Part shown: positions 55,066-64,000 of the stretch, in pieces
How the letters are laid out: each line of letters opens with the position of its first letter
Position numbering within the stretch: position 1 is the stretch's first letter
From: Brevibacterium spongiae
Lineage (GTDB): Bacteria > Actinomycetota > Actinomycetes > Actinomycetales > Brevibacteriaceae
Direction of reading: 5' to 3'
Length of the DNA stretch: 64,000 nt
NCBI RefSeq assembly: GCF_026168515.1
Contig: NZ_CP093443.1
Coordinates: 496,001-560,000 of the forward strand
Notes under the pieces: generated by a model
Seen by the model: only the letters and a program-made list of their open reading frames with translations
Database searches by the model: none
Told to the model about the DNA's origin: nothing
Made by a program: the position numbers and the translations under genes

Positions 55066-56336
55066 TGACCGAGAACACCCAGGGCGGTTCCGCCCAGACC
55101 CGAGAGACCCCGCTGCACGCCATCCACGCCGAACTCGGTGCCTCATTCACCGACTTCGGCGGCTGGGACATGCCGCTGAAGTACGGTTCGGAACTCGCCG
55201 AACACCGTGCCGTGCGTGAGGCCGCGGGCCTCTTCGACCTCTCCCACATGGGCGAGGTGCGCATCAGCGGCACCGATGCCGCGGCTTTCCTCGACTACGC
55301 CCTCGTGGCGAAGTACTCGAAGATGAAGATCGGCAAGGCCAAGTACGGTGTCATCGTCAACGAGGCGGGCGGCCTCCTCGATGACCTCATCACCTACCGC
55401 ATCGGCGAGGAGGAGTTCCTCATCGTCCCCAATGCGTCGAACACGCCCGCCGTGGTCTCAGCGCTGAAGGACCGGGTCCAGACCTTCATCCGCGAGATCG
55501 TCCCCGGCGCGGAGGTCCGACTCGTCGACGAATCCGACGTCACCGCGCTCATCGCCGTGCAGGGACCGAACTCGGAGGCGATCATCCTCCGTGCCCTCGA
55601 CGAGTCCGCACACGGCGAATTCGGGCCCCGCACCGGGGCCGGGGACCACGCGAAGGCCGAGGTCACCGACGATGCCAACGGGGGAGCCACCTCGGCGGGG
55701 TCGGACACGATCACCATCGGTGAGGCAGTGCGCGAACTCAAGTACTACGCGTGGATGCCGCTGACGATCGCCGGGATCGACCTCATGCTCGCCCGCACCG
55801 GATACACCGGTGAGGACGGATTCGAACTCTACGCCCCGGACATCGGCGCGACCCGTCTGTGGGAGACGCTCGTGACCTCGGGCGCTGACTACGGACTCGT
55901 GCCCTGCGGACTCGCCGCACGCGACTCGCTGCGTCTGGAAGCCGGGATGCCGCTCTACGGCAACGAACTCGACCAGGGCACCACCCCATTCGATGCGGGA
56001 CTGGGCCGGATGATCGGGTTCAAGACCAAGGAGAACTTCTTCGCCCGGGAGGCGCTGGAGAAGCTCGGTCAGACCGAACCGCCGCGCGTGCTCGTGGGGC
56101 TGACCTCGGAGGGGCGCCGCGCCGCCCGCTCGGGAGCCGCCGTGTCCGTCGACGGCACCGAGGTCGGCACCGTCACCTCGGGGCAGCCCTCACCGACGCT
56201 CGGCCACCCGATCGCCCTGGCGTATGTCGACCGCGACCGCGCCGAGGTGGGAACCGCAGTGACCGTGGACATCCGCGGCAAGGCACACGACTTCACCGTC
56301 ACGCAGCTGCCGTTCTACACCCGCCCGTCCCACTGA
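55065..56336 (+). CDS. gcvT: Aminomethyltransferase, T-protein of the glycine cleavage system
   Basis: The 423-residue T-protein releases ammonia and forms 5,10-methylene-tetrahydrofolate. Family segments are [59 protein letters not shown] and [22 protein letters not shown] loop at about residues 180-225 ([17 protein letters not shown] and on) is longer than usual, another of the window's low-complexity insertions. It starts within the gcvP stop codon, so translation is coupled. Confidence 0.96.
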
Positions 56337-56435
56337 GCTCGGGTTCCTGAGCTCAGTTCTGTGGGCTCAGGGAACTGAGTTCGGGTTCCTGAGTTCGGGT
56401 TCCTCAAGTCAGTTCCCTGAGTTCACCCAGGTGAT
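56337..56435. repeat. Short direct and inverted repeats between gcvT and gcvH
   Basis: The spacer is built almost wholly of variants of GAGTTCGGGTTCCT and its partial complement CAGTTCCCTGAG, each occurring several times. They can fold into alternative hairpins and may act as a terminator or as processing sites separating gcvPT from gcvH. Confidence 0.7.
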
Positions 56436-56517
56436 GCCGGTGACTCGTAGACTGGTCTCACCTGCCACAACAACGTCGCAGTTGCCGTTCCCCGGCGTCT
56501 GCAGAGAAGGAAGAAAC

Positions 56518-56916
56518 ATGGCACAGCTGCCCCCGCTCCCTGACAACTACACCTACTCGGCCGAGCACGAATGGGTCGACGGCGCCGCCGATGCCCTCGT
56601 CGGCAAGACCGTCAAGGTCGGCATCACCGCCGTCGCCGCGGACGCTCTCGGCGAGGTCGTCTACGTCGATCTGCCCGAGGTCGGCGACACCATCACTGCC
56701 GGTGAGACCTGCGGTGAGGTCGAATCCACGAAGTCCGTGTCCGACCTTTACACCCCGGTCACCGGCGAGGTCGTCACCATCAACGAGGCGGCCGTGGACT
56801 CACCCGGCCTGCTCAACTCCGACCCCTACGGCGAAGGCTGGCTGTTCGAAGTCACCGTGACCGAGGTCGGCGAAGTCATGGACGCCGCTGCCTACGCAGA
56901 AGCCAACTCCCTCTGA
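56518..56916 (+). CDS. gcvH: Glycine cleavage system H-protein (lipoyl carrier)
   Basis: A 132-residue carrier. The lipoyl-binding motif [20 protein letters not shown] places the modified Lys at about residue 72; YSAEHEWV is the N-terminal family pattern. ATG 56518 has the ribosome site AGAAGGAAG. It shuttles the aminomethyl group between GcvP and GcvT. No dedicated L-protein gene is in the window; lipoamide dehydrogenase is normally supplied elsewhere. Confidence 0.97.
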   Translation: MAQLPPLPDNYTYSAEHEWVDGAADALVGKTVKVGITAVAADALGEVVYVDLPEVGDTITAGETCGEVESTKSVSDLYTPVTGEVVTINEAAVDSPGLLNSDPYGEGWLFEVTVTEVGEVMDAAAYAEANSL

Positions 56917-57060
56917 GTCACACCCCCTGACGGGGAACAACCTCCAAGCGGGGTCGGTCGAAGTGAGCGCGGGCTCAAACGCTCGCACGGATTCGCCGAA
57001 CATTGTGTTCGGCCCTTCGGTCGGCCCCGTCGTCATCCCACCAGAAACGAAGTGATTGCC

Positions 57061-58584
57061 ATGCCATTGAGCGTCTTCGACCTCTTCACCGTCGGCATCG
57101 GTCCCTCGAGCTCCCACACCGTCGGACCGATGCGAGCGGGTGCGTACTTCATCGACCTCCTCGGCGACGCACTTGGATCCGTCACGGACCTGCGCGTCGA
57201 CGTCTTCGGGTCCCTGGCCGCCACCGGTGCCGGCCACGGAACCTTCGATGCCATCCTCATCGGCCTCGAAGGATGCCGACCCGACATCATCGAAGCCAAC
57301 GAACTCACCGCCCGGCGGACACGGATGTCCGAGACCGGGAAGATCATCCTCGGCGATTCCACCGGCAATGGAGTCGAGATCGCCCTCACCGAAGACGATA
57401 TGGTCAAGCGACCGCTGACCGTCCTCCCGCGCCACACGAACGCGATGACCCTGACCGCCTTCGACGCTGACGGGCAGACCATCGCCGAGGAGACCTACTA
57501 CTCCGTCGGCGGAGGCTTCGTCACCTCGGAGACCGAATTCCTCGACAAGGAGAAGGCCGCCGAGGCTGCTTCGGCTGCCGAAGCCGCGTCCGGTGGCGAT
57601 TCCGGTGCGGACGCTGATCCGGAGTTCGCGGACGCTGATCCCGAGTTCGCGGTCGCCGACGCAGTCATCGACGCCGAACTCGAGTCCTACAGCGAAGAGC
57701 TGCCGTACCCGTTCCATTCCGGAGCTGAACTGCTCGAGCGCTGCACCGAGAGCGGTATGTCGATCGCCGAGATCATGCACGCGAACGAACTGACGATGTG
57801 GGACGAGGACGAGATCCGACACGGACTGCTCCACATCTATTCGGTGATGGAGGAATGCGCCTCGGCGTCGTTGGACCGTTCCGGCTACCTGCCGGGCGGG
57901 CTCAAGGTCCGCAGGCGCGCCCACGACTGGTACCTCAAGCTCAAGGCCGAGGACCCGAACCGCGACCCGGGCTACTACCTCGAATGGGTCAATCTCATCG
58001 CCATGGCCGTCAACGAGGAGAACGCTTCGGGCGGTCGGGTGGTCACGGCGCCGACGAACGGTGCCGCGGGCATCATCCCGGCCGTGCTGCACTACGCGCT
58101 CAACTACGTGCCCTCGGTGGCCGAGGGCGGCGAGTCCGCGAAGCACAAGGCCATCATCGACTTCCTGCTCACCGCGGCGGCGATCGGAGTCCTGTACAAG
58201 GAGCGGGCGTCGATCTCCGGTGCCGAGGTCGGCTGCCAGGGGGAGGTCGGCTCCGCCTCATCGATGGCGGCCGGGGGACTGGCCGCAGTCATGGGCGGCA
58301 CACCCGAGCAGGTGGAGAACGCCGCCGAGATCGCCATGGAGCACAACCTCGGCCTGACCTGCGACCCGATCTCCGGACTCGTGCAGGTCCCGTGCATCGA
58401 ACGCAATGCGATCGCCGCGGGCAAGGCGATCAACGCCTCGCGCATGGCGCTGTGGGGCGACGGGCAGCACCGGGTCAGCCTCGACGAAGTCATCGAGACG
58501 ATGCGGCAGACCGGCGCCGACATGTCCTCGAAGTACAAGGAGACAGCGCTCGGCGGCCTCGCCGTCAACGTCGTCGAGTGCTGA
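57061..58584 (+). CDS. sdaA: L-serine dehydratase (single-chain, Fe-S)
   Basis: The 507-residue 4Fe-4S enzyme deaminates L-serine to pyruvate. The N-terminal beta domain shows [22 protein letters not shown]. The alpha domain shows [17 protein letters not shown] and the cluster-ligand Cys regions [16 protein letters not shown] and [18 protein letters not shown]. Between the two domains sits an Ala/Asp/Glu-rich insert of about 45 residues, part of it a tandem repeat (ADADPEF). ATG 57061 is preferred over GTG 57052. Next to gcvPTH it completes a glycine-to-serine-to-pyruvate catabolic set. Confidence 0.95.
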   Translation: MPLSVFDLFTVGIGPSSSHTVGPMRAGAYFIDLLGDALGSVTDLRVDVFGSLAATGAGHGTFDAILIGLEGCRPDIIEANELTARRTRMSETGKIILGDSTGNGVEIALTEDDMVKRPLTVLPRHTNAMTLTAFDADGQTIAEETYYSVGGGFVTSETEFLDKEKAAEAASAAEAASGGDSGADADPEFADADPEFAVADAVIDAELESYSEELPYPFHSGAELLERCTESGMSIAEIMHANELTMWDEDEIRHGLLHIYSVMEECASASLDRSGYLPGGLKVRRRAHDWYLKLKAEDPNRDPGYYLEWVNLIAMAVNEENASGGRVVTAPTNGAAGIIPAVLHYALNYVPSVAEGGESAKHKAIIDFLLTAAAIGVLYKERASISGAEVGCQGEVGSASSMAAGGLAAVMGGTPEQVENAAEIAMEHNLGLTCDPISGLVQVPCIERNAIAAGKAINASRMALWGDGQHRVSLDEVIETMRQTGADMSSKYKETALGGLAVNVVEC

Positions 58585-58621
58585 GGAAGGCGCTGCGCGG
58601 CTGTCGGACTCGGCCCCTCCG

Positions 58622-58705
58622 AACAGAGGTCGCTATCGGATACTTTCTGGAAGCAGAAATATCCGATAGCGACCTCTGTTTGCGTCCAAGTATCCGATAG
58701 CGACC
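58622..58705. repeat. GGTCGCTATCGGATA repeat family (right flank of the sdaA locus)
   Basis: The arms AACAGAGGTCGCTATCGGAT (from 58622) and ATCCGATAGCGACCTCTGTT (58661-58680) are perfectly complementary and form a 21-bp stem, with partial extension TTTCTG/CAGAAA. A third copy, AAGTATCCGATAGCGACC, lies at 58688-58705. Related to the cluster at 51573-51684. Confidence 0.88.
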
Positions 58706-59052
58706 ACTGCTTTGCGCGCAGGGCCCTCGAAGTTCGCGAAGCTGCCTCAAGCCCGTGCTCAAACCGTCTCTCATACCGTCCCTCAGGCCCTCGCAGTGGG
58801 CCCTCGGACCCGTCATCAAACGCACGAGAATGCGCCCGAGCCGCCTCGGCGCCCAGCAACATGTCTTGCTGTCCCAATTCGGTCCAAGTGACATGGAACA
58901 CGTGGAACCACAGTTCCAAAAGTGCGCTAATGTAACGAAACGATAACGAAGCCTTGGCGCGTCAGGAGCGCGAAGGAGCGCCCCGTCACATCCCAGCGAT
59001 GCCATGGGGAAGGCCGGGTCTGTTACATTCCGGTAGCCGGGGGTGATCGTTG

Positions 59053-59080
59053 CGAAAGTGCCCCGAAATCGGCACTTTCG
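59053..59080. promoter_or_regulatory. Inverted repeat overlapping the upstream side of the ectA promoter
   Basis: CGAAAGTGCC (59053-59062) and GGCACTTTCG (59071-59080) form a perfect 10-bp inverted repeat with an 8-bp spacer. It ends 3 bp before the -35 hexamer. That is a good place for an activator or repressor of ectoine synthesis; the regulator is unknown. Confidence 0.65.
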
Positions 59081-59083
59081 AGG

Positions 59084-59111
59084 TTGACGCTCAATCTCAT
59101 CCCGCTAGGTT
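59084..59111 (+). promoter_or_regulatory. Promoter of ectABC, leaderless type
   Basis: TTGACG (59084-59089), a 16-bp spacer, and TAGGTT (59106-59111). The -10 ends 7 bp before the GTG start of ectA, so the mRNA should begin at or next to the start codon. No Shine-Dalgarno site is present, which agrees. Confidence 0.7.
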
Positions 59112-59118
59112 TGTTGGC

Positions 59119-59613
59119 GTGATTAACGCACTCGCTGAACCGAAGACGCAAATCGACGTCCGGACTCCTGAGCTGGAGGACGGGCAACATCTATGGCGGC
59201 TCGCGAAAGACACAGCCGTGCTCGATCTGAACTCCTCGTACTCGTACCTGCTGTGGTGCCGCGACTTCGCGGACACCTCGGTGATCGCACGAATCGACGG
59301 AGAACCCGCCGGCTTCATCACCGGGTACACCCGTCCGGAGAATCCGGACACCCTGATGATCTGGCAGGTCGCCGTCGACGAGAACTTCCGCGGACACGGA
59401 CTCGCGTCGACCATGCTCCACGAGCTGGCCGACCGGACCGGCGCTCTCCGCATGGAGACGACGATCACCGATGACAATGCGGCGTCCAACCGTCTGTTCC
59501 AGGCGTTCGCGGAGAAGCGCGGGGCCGGTTTCGACCGTCGCCCGCTGTTCACCCCGGACCTCTACCCGGACGGCCACGACACGGAATACCTCTACGAGAT
59601 CGCGCCCCTGTAA
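59119..59613 (+). CDS. ectA: L-2,4-diaminobutyrate acetyltransferase
   Basis: A 164-residue GNAT enzyme, second step of ectoine synthesis: acetylates L-2,4-diaminobutyrate at the gamma-amino group. EctA pattern: [30 protein letters not shown], the acetyl-CoA loop [17 protein letters not shown], and [16 protein letters not shown] chose GTG 59119 because the promoter -10 sits 7 bp upstream and the protein then has normal EctA length. ectB follows. Confidence 0.93.
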   Translation: MINALAEPKTQIDVRTPELEDGQHLWRLAKDTAVLDLNSSYSYLLWCRDFADTSVIARIDGEPAGFITGYTRPENPDTLMIWQVAVDENFRGHGLASTMLHELADRTGALRMETTITDDNAASNRLFQAFAEKRGAGFDRRPLFTPDLYPDGHDTEYLYEIAPL

Positions 59614-59776
59614 CGAGCCCCACCACGGCGCTGGGCGGACCCCCTGGTTCAAGGGAGAGACCGCGGCCGGCGTCAGGAGGCGGAAGAGATCGCTCGCCCT
59701 GAGCGACTGCGACCACCGCCTTCAGCGACTGCACGAGATGCAGACGCACAATCACGAAGTCGAAAGGACTCCAAAG

Positions 59777-61069
59777 ATGACCGCCACACCTTCTGACAAG
59801 CCCGACATCTTCGAAACCCGCGAATCTGCGGTTCGCAGCTACTGCCGCTCCTGGCCGGCCACCTTCGCCCGTTCACAAGGTGCGAAGCAGTGGGACGAGG
59901 ACGGCAACGAGTACCTCGACTTCTTCTCCGGCGCCGGCGCACTCAACTACGGCCACAACAACCCAGCAGTGATGGGTCCGCTCGTCGAATACCTGCAGTC
60001 GGGCGCCGTCCTCCACTCGATGGACATGAAGACCCCGGCCAAGCGTGAGTTCCTCCAGACCTTCCAGGACCTCATCCTCAAGCCGCGCGGACTCGACTAC
60101 TCGGTGATGTTCCCCGGACCGACGGGCACCAACACCGTCGAGGCTGCTCTCAAGCTCGCCCGCAAGGTGACCGGACGTCAGCACATGCTCTCGTTCACCA
60201 ACGCCTTCCACGGCATGACGCTGGGCTCGCTGTCGGTGACCGGCAACTCGATGAAGCGCGAGGGTGCGGGAATCCCGCTGACCAACAGCTCGAAGATTCC
60301 CTACGACGACTACTTCGACGGCGAGATGCCTGACTTCCTGTGGCTGGAGAAGGTCCTCGCCGACTCCGGTTCGGGTGTCGACAAGCCCGCCGCCGTCATC
60401 GTCGAGACCGTGCAGGGCGAAGGCGGACTGCGTGCCGCTCGCGCCGAATGGCTGCGTGCCCTGTCCGAGCTGTGCAAGAAGCACGACATCCTCCTCATCG
60501 TCGATGACGTGCAGGCAGGCTGCGGCCGCACCGGTTCGTTCTTCAGCTTCGAAGAGGCCGGCATCGAGCCCGACATCGTCTGCCTGTCCAAGTCGATCTC
60601 CGGTTCGGGTCTGCCGATGGCACTGACCCTGTTCCGTCCTGAGCTCGACGTCTGGGAGCCGGGTGAGCACAACGGCACGTTCCGCGGAAACAACCCCGCG
60701 TTCGTGACCGCGACTGCCGCCATCAAGACTTTCTGGGCCGACAACGAGTTCCAGAACCAGCTGGCTGACACCATCGCCGAGCTCCACCAGCGCCTCGACT
60801 CGATCGTCGAGAAGGCCGAGGGAGCCTCGATTCGCGGACGCGGCCTGTTGGCCGGTCTCCACTTCGAGGACACCGAGGTGGCTGAGAAGGTTGCCGCCTA
60901 CGCCTTCGAGAACGGTCTGCTGCTCGAGACCTCGGGCCCCGAGGACGAAGTCATCAAGATCATGCCGGCGCTGACGATCGACTCGCGCGATCTGCAGGCT
61001 GGACTCGACATCATCGAGGCCGGAGTGCTCAAGTTCGCTCCCGCCGCAGCGAAGGCCGCACTGGCCTGA
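59777..61069 (+). CDS. ectB: Diaminobutyrate-2-oxoglutarate transaminase
   Basis: The 430-residue class-III PLP aminotransferase makes L-2,4-diaminobutyrate from aspartate semialdehyde, the first committed step of ectoine synthesis. Key parts: [58 protein letters not shown], and the PLP Lys in [14 protein letters not shown] near residue 272. The ATG follows AAGGACTCCAAAG, where AAGGA is the ribosome site. Middle gene of ectABC. Confidence 0.97.
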   Translation: MTATPSDKPDIFETRESAVRSYCRSWPATFARSQGAKQWDEDGNEYLDFFSGAGALNYGHNNPAVMGPLVEYLQSGAVLHSMDMKTPAKREFLQTFQDLILKPRGLDYSVMFPGPTGTNTVEAALKLARKVTGRQHMLSFTNAFHGMTLGSLSVTGNSMKREGAGIPLTNSSKIPYDDYFDGEMPDFLWLEKVLADSGSGVDKPAAVIVETVQGEGGLRAARAEWLRALSELCKKHDILLIVDDVQAGCGRTGSFFSFEEAGIEPDIVCLSKSISGSGLPMALTLFRPELDVWEPGEHNGTFRGNNPAFVTATAAIKTFWADNEFQNQLADTIAELHQRLDSIVEKAEGASIRGRGLLAGLHFEDTEVAEKVAAYAFENGLLLETSGPEDEVIKIMPALTIDSRDLQAGLDIIEAGVLKFAPAAAKAALA

Positions 61070-61238
61070 CCCACCTCTGCCCAGGCCGGCGTCGCAGCAG
61101 TGGCGCTGGCCTGAGCTTTGGGCGGAATCGAGCTCACCTGCTCGATCGCCCACCTGGGTTGCCGGACGCCGTCGGTGCACGACTGGAGTCCGCGGCCCAC
61201 CCCTTCAACTTCTCCGACCTTGTGTGAAAGGACCACGA

Positions 61239-61646
61239 ATGTACGTAGTCAACCGCGATGACCTCAACGACACCGACCGCGATGTGAAGTCCGAGACCTG
61301 GCGCTCACGCCGCATGGTGCTCGGCAAGGAGCGCGTCGGATTCTCGTTCCACGACACTGTGATCTACGCCGGAACCACCTCGACGTTCCACTACCAGAAC
61401 CACGTCGAAGCCGTGTACTGCGTGCAGGGCAAGGGAACGCTGACCGACGAGGAGACCGGCAAGGTCTACCCGCTCCACGACGGCGTCATGTACCTGCTCG
61501 ACGGGAACGAGAAGCACACCGTCGTGGCCGAGGAAGAGCTGCGCATGGCCTGCGTGTTCAACCCGCCGGTCACCGGTCGTGAGGTCCACGACGAAAATGG
61601 TGTGTACCCGCTGGTTCTTGAGGATGAAGCGGCACCCGCGAACTGA
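61239..61646 (+). CDS. ectC: L-ectoine synthase
   Basis: The 135-residue cupin enzyme closes the ring of N-gamma-acetyl-diaminobutyrate to ectoine. EctC pattern: MVLGKERVGFSFHDTVIYAG, FHYQNHVEAVYCVQGKGTL, YLLDGNEKHTV, ACVFNPPVTGREVHDENG. A GTGTGAAAGGACC ribosome region lies before the ATG. There is no ectD (ectoine hydroxylase) behind it, so the product is probably ectoine only. Confidence 0.97.
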   Translation: MYVVNRDDLNDTDRDVKSETWRSRRMVLGKERVGFSFHDTVIYAGTTSTFHYQNHVEAVYCVQGKGTLTDEETGKVYPLHDGVMYLLDGNEKHTVVAEEELRMACVFNPPVTGREVHDENGVYPLVLEDEAAPAN

Positions 61647-61664
61647 TACGGCAACCTGTTGCTG

Positions 61665-61734
61665 AGTCGGTGTAAACCGACTGAGCTTCACTCGCCGAGG
61701 CGGCCCGAGCGTTTTCGCTCGGGCCGCCCTTTTT
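61665..61734 (+). terminator. Double terminator after ectC
   Basis: A small hairpin, AGTCGG/CCGACT (61665-61682), is followed by a strong one: GGCGGCCCGAGCG (61699-61711) paired with CGCTCGGGCCGCC (61716-61728) around TTTT, then CTTTTT. A classical intrinsic terminator. Its left side overlaps a near-copy of the 14-mer motif (from 61690). Confidence 0.92.
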
Positions 61735-61814
61735 CGTGTGGTTAAGGGAAGTTCGTGCGGCCGAGGTGGTTGGGTAAGTGCTCTGACTGAGTGGGGGAGC
61801 CCTTAGACTTCAGG

Positions 61815-61823
61815 TGTGATAAT
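61815..61823 (+). promoter_or_regulatory. Extended -10 promoter of secreted-protein gene 1
   Basis: TGTGATAAT is an extended -10 element, followed by a leader of about 105 nt that begins CTTCGGCCATACAACTTTC. The same element and leader recur at 62784, in front of the second paralogue. Confidence 0.65.
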
Positions 61824-61930
61824 CTTCGGCCATACAACTTTCAAGTTTCGTGACTTCTCGTTGCCGACTACACATCCGAAGATTCTGACTCTGGCATTCC
61901 TCTGTTCATTCTTCTTCTCTTGGAGTCCTG

Positions 61931-62656
61931 ATGAAGTTCCTCAAGCGCGCCCTTGTGGCGTCATTCGCCGCTCTGTCTCTCGCGATTGCTCCTGCTGTCT
62001 CTGCTGAGGCAGCAAGTGCAAAGTTCGACGTTACGAAGTCGTCGGCGAAAAGCATCGTAGTTTCTAGTTCTGCCGATCGTCAGATCGAAATAGAAATGCT
62101 TCATAAAAAGAGTGGCGTGAAGAGGTGGAAGGTCGTTTCGGACATATACAAAGCAGAAGGCTACTCTAACGCCGGCGAAGAGGCAGATGTCGCAATTTTT
62201 GCGAATGATGATGATCCGCGACGCACTCGGGTTGCATTGAATGTGTCGAGGCATGGACTCGGAAAGTACGAGATCGGAGCGTCCAGAGTTAGCGGATATG
62301 ACTCAACAGACTGGGACGCAGAGCAGGTGGTTAGCCGTACTGACTTTACTAAGGGCTCGTTCTACGTCCGCGGAAAGACTGATGCTTCCCTGTCCTCGAA
62401 TCGCAAAGGAGGCACGGTTACGCTGACTTCGTCGACCAAGGTTTATAATCCGGAACGCTACAGCAAGGTCGCCTACAGCCCGAAGGTGAAGTTCCAGGTC
62501 AAGTCGGGCGGCAAATGGAAGACACTGAAGATGATTTCCGCGAAAAGAGGCAAGGCCGTTTACAAGGTGAAGTCGAAGAGCAAGAAGTACTACCGCGTTA
62601 CATTCAGTCAGAAGGGATGGGCAACCGGAGCCACCTCGAAGTCGGTCAGGCGCTGA
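61931..62656 (+). CDS. Secreted small protein, paralogue 1
   Basis: A 241-residue exported protein with a Sec signal peptide (MKFLKRALVASFAALSLAIA, cleavage near VSAEA-A). The C-terminal about 100 residues, from KGSFYVRGKTDASLSS to TGATSKSVRR, are very similar to the second paralogue, are rich in Lys, Ser, Tyr and Val, and look like a beta-rich domain. The central part differs strongly between the two. No family recognised; surface adhesion, wall binding or toxin-like roles are all possible. The ribosome site GGAG lies 6 bp before the ATG. Lower G+C than its neighbours in the central part. Confidence 0.78.
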   Translation: MKFLKRALVASFAALSLAIAPAVSAEAASAKFDVTKSSAKSIVVSSSADRQIEIEMLHKKSGVKRWKVVSDIYKAEGYSNAGEEADVAIFANDDDPRRTRVALNVSRHGLGKYEIGASRVSGYDSTDWDAEQVVSRTDFTKGSFYVRGKTDASLSSNRKGGTVTLTSSTKVYNPERYSKVAYSPKVKFQVKSGGKWKTLKMISAKRGKAVYKVKSKSKKYYRVTFSQKGWATGATSKSVRR

Positions 62657-62715
62657 TCTTGGAGTGAGTAGGAAGTTGGTGCATGTTCTTAAGCTGATCT
62701 AGTTCCCAGCTCCCG

Positions 62716-62749
62716 GGTGGCCCGAGCGTTTTCGTTCGGGCCGCCTTTT
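62716..62749 (+). terminator. Intrinsic terminator after secreted-protein gene 1
   Basis: GGTGGCCCGAGCG (62716-62728) pairs with CGTTCGGGCCGCC (62733-62745, with G-T pairs) around TTTT, followed by TTTT. Nearly the same hairpin as the ectC terminator, so it was probably copied together with the downstream promoter. Confidence 0.88.
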
Positions 62750-62783
62750 CATGTGGCTGAGGAGACCGGTCGCAGACTGCAGA

Positions 62784-62792
62784 TGTGATAAT
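62784..62792 (+). promoter_or_regulatory. Extended -10 promoter of secreted-protein gene 2
   Basis: TGTGATAAT with the conserved leader ATTCGGCCATACAACTTTCG, duplicated from the promoter at 61815. Confidence 0.65.
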
Positions 62793-62898
62793 ATTCGGCC
62801 ATACAACTTTCGAGTTTCGTGACCTGACGTTGCCGACTGCACTCTCGTTGACTCCGACTTTGGCATCCCCTTCCATCCCATCTTCAGTTGGAGTCTCA

Positions 62899-63606
62899 AT
62901 GAAGTTCCTCAAACGCGCACTCGTTGCCTCAATTGCCGCCCTTGCTCTTGCCATCGGTCCCGCTGTCTCTGCCGAGGCTGCGAGTGCCAAGTTCGATGTC
63001 ACCAAGTTGTCTGCCGACAACGTTGTCGTTTCCGACTGGAACTGTAAGAAGACGAATGTCTACATGAAGCATAGAAAGTCGGGAGTGGACTCCTGGAACG
63101 TTTCCACTGAAGTCCGGGGTAAGCATGGTCTCGCCACTTGGGCCAACTATGGAACCTATGGCTCGGCAACTAAAGACCGCGTGCAGGTCTGTCCATCAAT
63201 TTATGGCCTTGGCAAATATACGTTGGGTCCGTCGGAGATCTCGGCTTATGGGTACTCGACGAGCAACGGTTGGGGCGAAGTCGAAGAGCCCGACTACACG
63301 AAGGGCTCGTTCTACGTCCGTGGGAAGACTTACGCTTCGCTGTCCTCAAAGCGAAGCGGCAGCACGGTTACTCTGACCTCGTCGACGAAGGTTTACAACC
63401 CCGAGCGCTACGGCAAGGTCAACTACAACCCGAAGGTGAAGTTCCAGGTCAAGTCCGGCAGCAAGTGGAAGACTCTGAAGACGGTCACCGCGAAGAAGGG
63501 CAAGGCCACCTACAAGGTGAAGTCGAAGAGCAAAAAGACCTACCGCGTCACCTTCGGCCAGGTCAGCTGGGCGACCGGAGCTACGTCGAAGTCGGTCAAG
63601 CGCTGA
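62899..63606 (+). CDS. Secreted small protein, paralogue 2
   Basis: A 235-residue exported protein. The signal peptide (MKFLKRALVASIAALALAIG) and the C-terminal domain (GSFYVRGKTYASLSSKRSGS to TGATSKSVKR) are nearly the same as in paralogue 1. The middle (about residues 45-130) is different and has two Cys residues (WNCKKT, VQVCPS) that could form a disulfide. This pattern, constant ends and variable middle, suggests diversification of a binding face. Function unknown. GGAG precedes the ATG at good spacing. It ends 6 bp before the converging hypothetical gene. Confidence 0.78.
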   Translation: MKFLKRALVASIAALALAIGPAVSAEAASAKFDVTKLSADNVVVSDWNCKKTNVYMKHRKSGVDSWNVSTEVRGKHGLATWANYGTYGSATKDRVQVCPSIYGLGKYTLGPSEISAYGYSTSNGWGEVEEPDYTKGSFYVRGKTYASLSSKRSGSTVTLTSSTKVYNPERYGKVNYNPKVKFQVKSGSKWKTLKTVTAKKGKATYKVKSKSKKTYRVTFGQVSWATGATSKSVKR

Positions 63607-63612
63607 CGGCAG

Positions 63613-63921
63613 CTATTCGCGAACGGTCATGTCCATTCCCTCCATGTATCCTCGGGATCCCTCTGATAATTCAAAGGGTCCCAGCGCTTCGGCGAGGGGA
63701 AGCCACAAGGCACCCAATTCGGCTGTCTTCCTGCCGCCATAATGCTTGGCGCGGAGGTTCTCGTTGTATCGCATCTGGCCCAGCTCGTCATCGGTGACCG
63801 TCCAGATGACCACCTGCGGTGGATCATCATTGACGAACGTCACTCGGTGGGGATCGGCCGTGACCGACCATCCGGTCACCTCGGCGAGGGCTTTGGCCAA
63901 CTCAGTACGATCGATACTCAT
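63613..63921 (-). CDS. Hypothetical protein
   Basis: A 102-residue protein of unrecognised family, weakly amphipathic, with ELAKALAEVTGWSVTADPHRVTFV at the start and GRKTAELGALWLPLAEALGPFELSEG near the end. A very good ribosome site (AAGGAGGTCACG) precedes the ATG, so it is probably a real gene. No signal peptide or membrane segment. The remaining bases to the window end show no further gene. Confidence 0.65.
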   Translation of the reverse strand: MSIDRTELAKALAEVTGWSVTADPHRVTFVNDDPPQVVIWTVTDDELGQMRYNENLRAKHYGGRKTAELGALWLPLAEALGPFELSEGSRGYMEGMDMTVRE

Positions 63922-64000
63922 CGTGACCTCCTTCTGATGGGTCAGGGGGATGGCTGAGGGATCAGGGGGAATGCCTGAAGGGCCAGCGGCGCTTCAGGAC

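Overview
The window is high-GC DNA from an actinobacterium. Several features point to a coryneform such as Brevibacterium, which is an inference: RamB beside the glyoxylate-shunt genes, DtxR/IdeR-type iron boxes, an actinobacterial-style glycine riboswitch, ectABC, and promoters placed for leaderless mRNAs. No rRNA, tRNA, CRISPR array or phage was seen. The conserved chromosome is interrupted by four insertion-sequence families.

Layout. 1-0.83 kb: 3' part of an IS30 element. 0.87-5.7 kb: an orphan beta-type DNA methyltransferase, an LhgO-like FAD oxidase with a large insert, and an iron-box-controlled pair (small acidic protein plus Fes-like siderophore esterase). 5.7-10.6 kb: ramB, aceA, aceB. 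10.6-13.5 kb: an IS3 element sitting in the loop of the hairpin behind aceB, then an IS110 element. 13.6-21.1 kb: DinB-like protein, WYL regulator, universal stress protein, a 1019-residue FAD/Fe-S dehydrogenase, a small DNA-binding-like protein and an inositol-monophosphatase-family enzyme. 21.2-25.3 kb: an iron-box-preceded siderophore ABC importer (lipoprotein, two permeases, ATPase).

25.7-40.6 kb is the most unusual region. An APC permease is followed by two divergent gene sets. The minus-strand set is ferredoxin/flavodoxin reductase, flavodoxin, a GntR regulator and a Cache-domain protein. The plus-strand set is a cytochrome P450, a glutamine-synthetase-like ligase, a solute-binding-like protein without signal peptide, and two class-I glutamine-amidotransferase-fold gamma-glutamyl hydrolases. 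Together these suggest oxidation of an amine combined with a gamma-glutamylation/deglutamylation route. Both central catabolic genes are broken: the P450 by an IS21 element and the ligase by an IS30 element. Both reading frames rejoin exactly when the element and one target duplication are removed, so the pathway was probably lost recently.

40.7-51.5 kb: a small membrane protein, a YtcJ-like amidohydrolase, a membrane acyltransferase, an acyl-CoA operon (CoA transferase, acyl-CoA dehydrogenase, SDR) with a divergent LysR regulator, an APH-fold kinase with a DUF1990 protein, and a second SDR. 51.9-58.6 kb: glycine riboswitch, gcvP-gcvT-gcvH and sdaA, which catabolise glycine and serine, flanked on both sides by copies of one palindromic repeat. 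59.1-61.7 kb: ectABC for the osmolyte ectoine, with a leaderless-type promoter in front of ectA. 61.8-63.6 kb: two tandem paralogues for small secreted proteins, duplicated together with promoter and leader. A hypothetical gene lies at the right edge.

Short repeats recur across the window: a 14-mer CCTCGCCGAGGCGG and its variants, a long hairpin family with the core CCCCAGCAAC, a GGTCGCTATCGGATA family, and in-frame tandem repeats that insert low-complexity segments into otherwise conserved enzymes.
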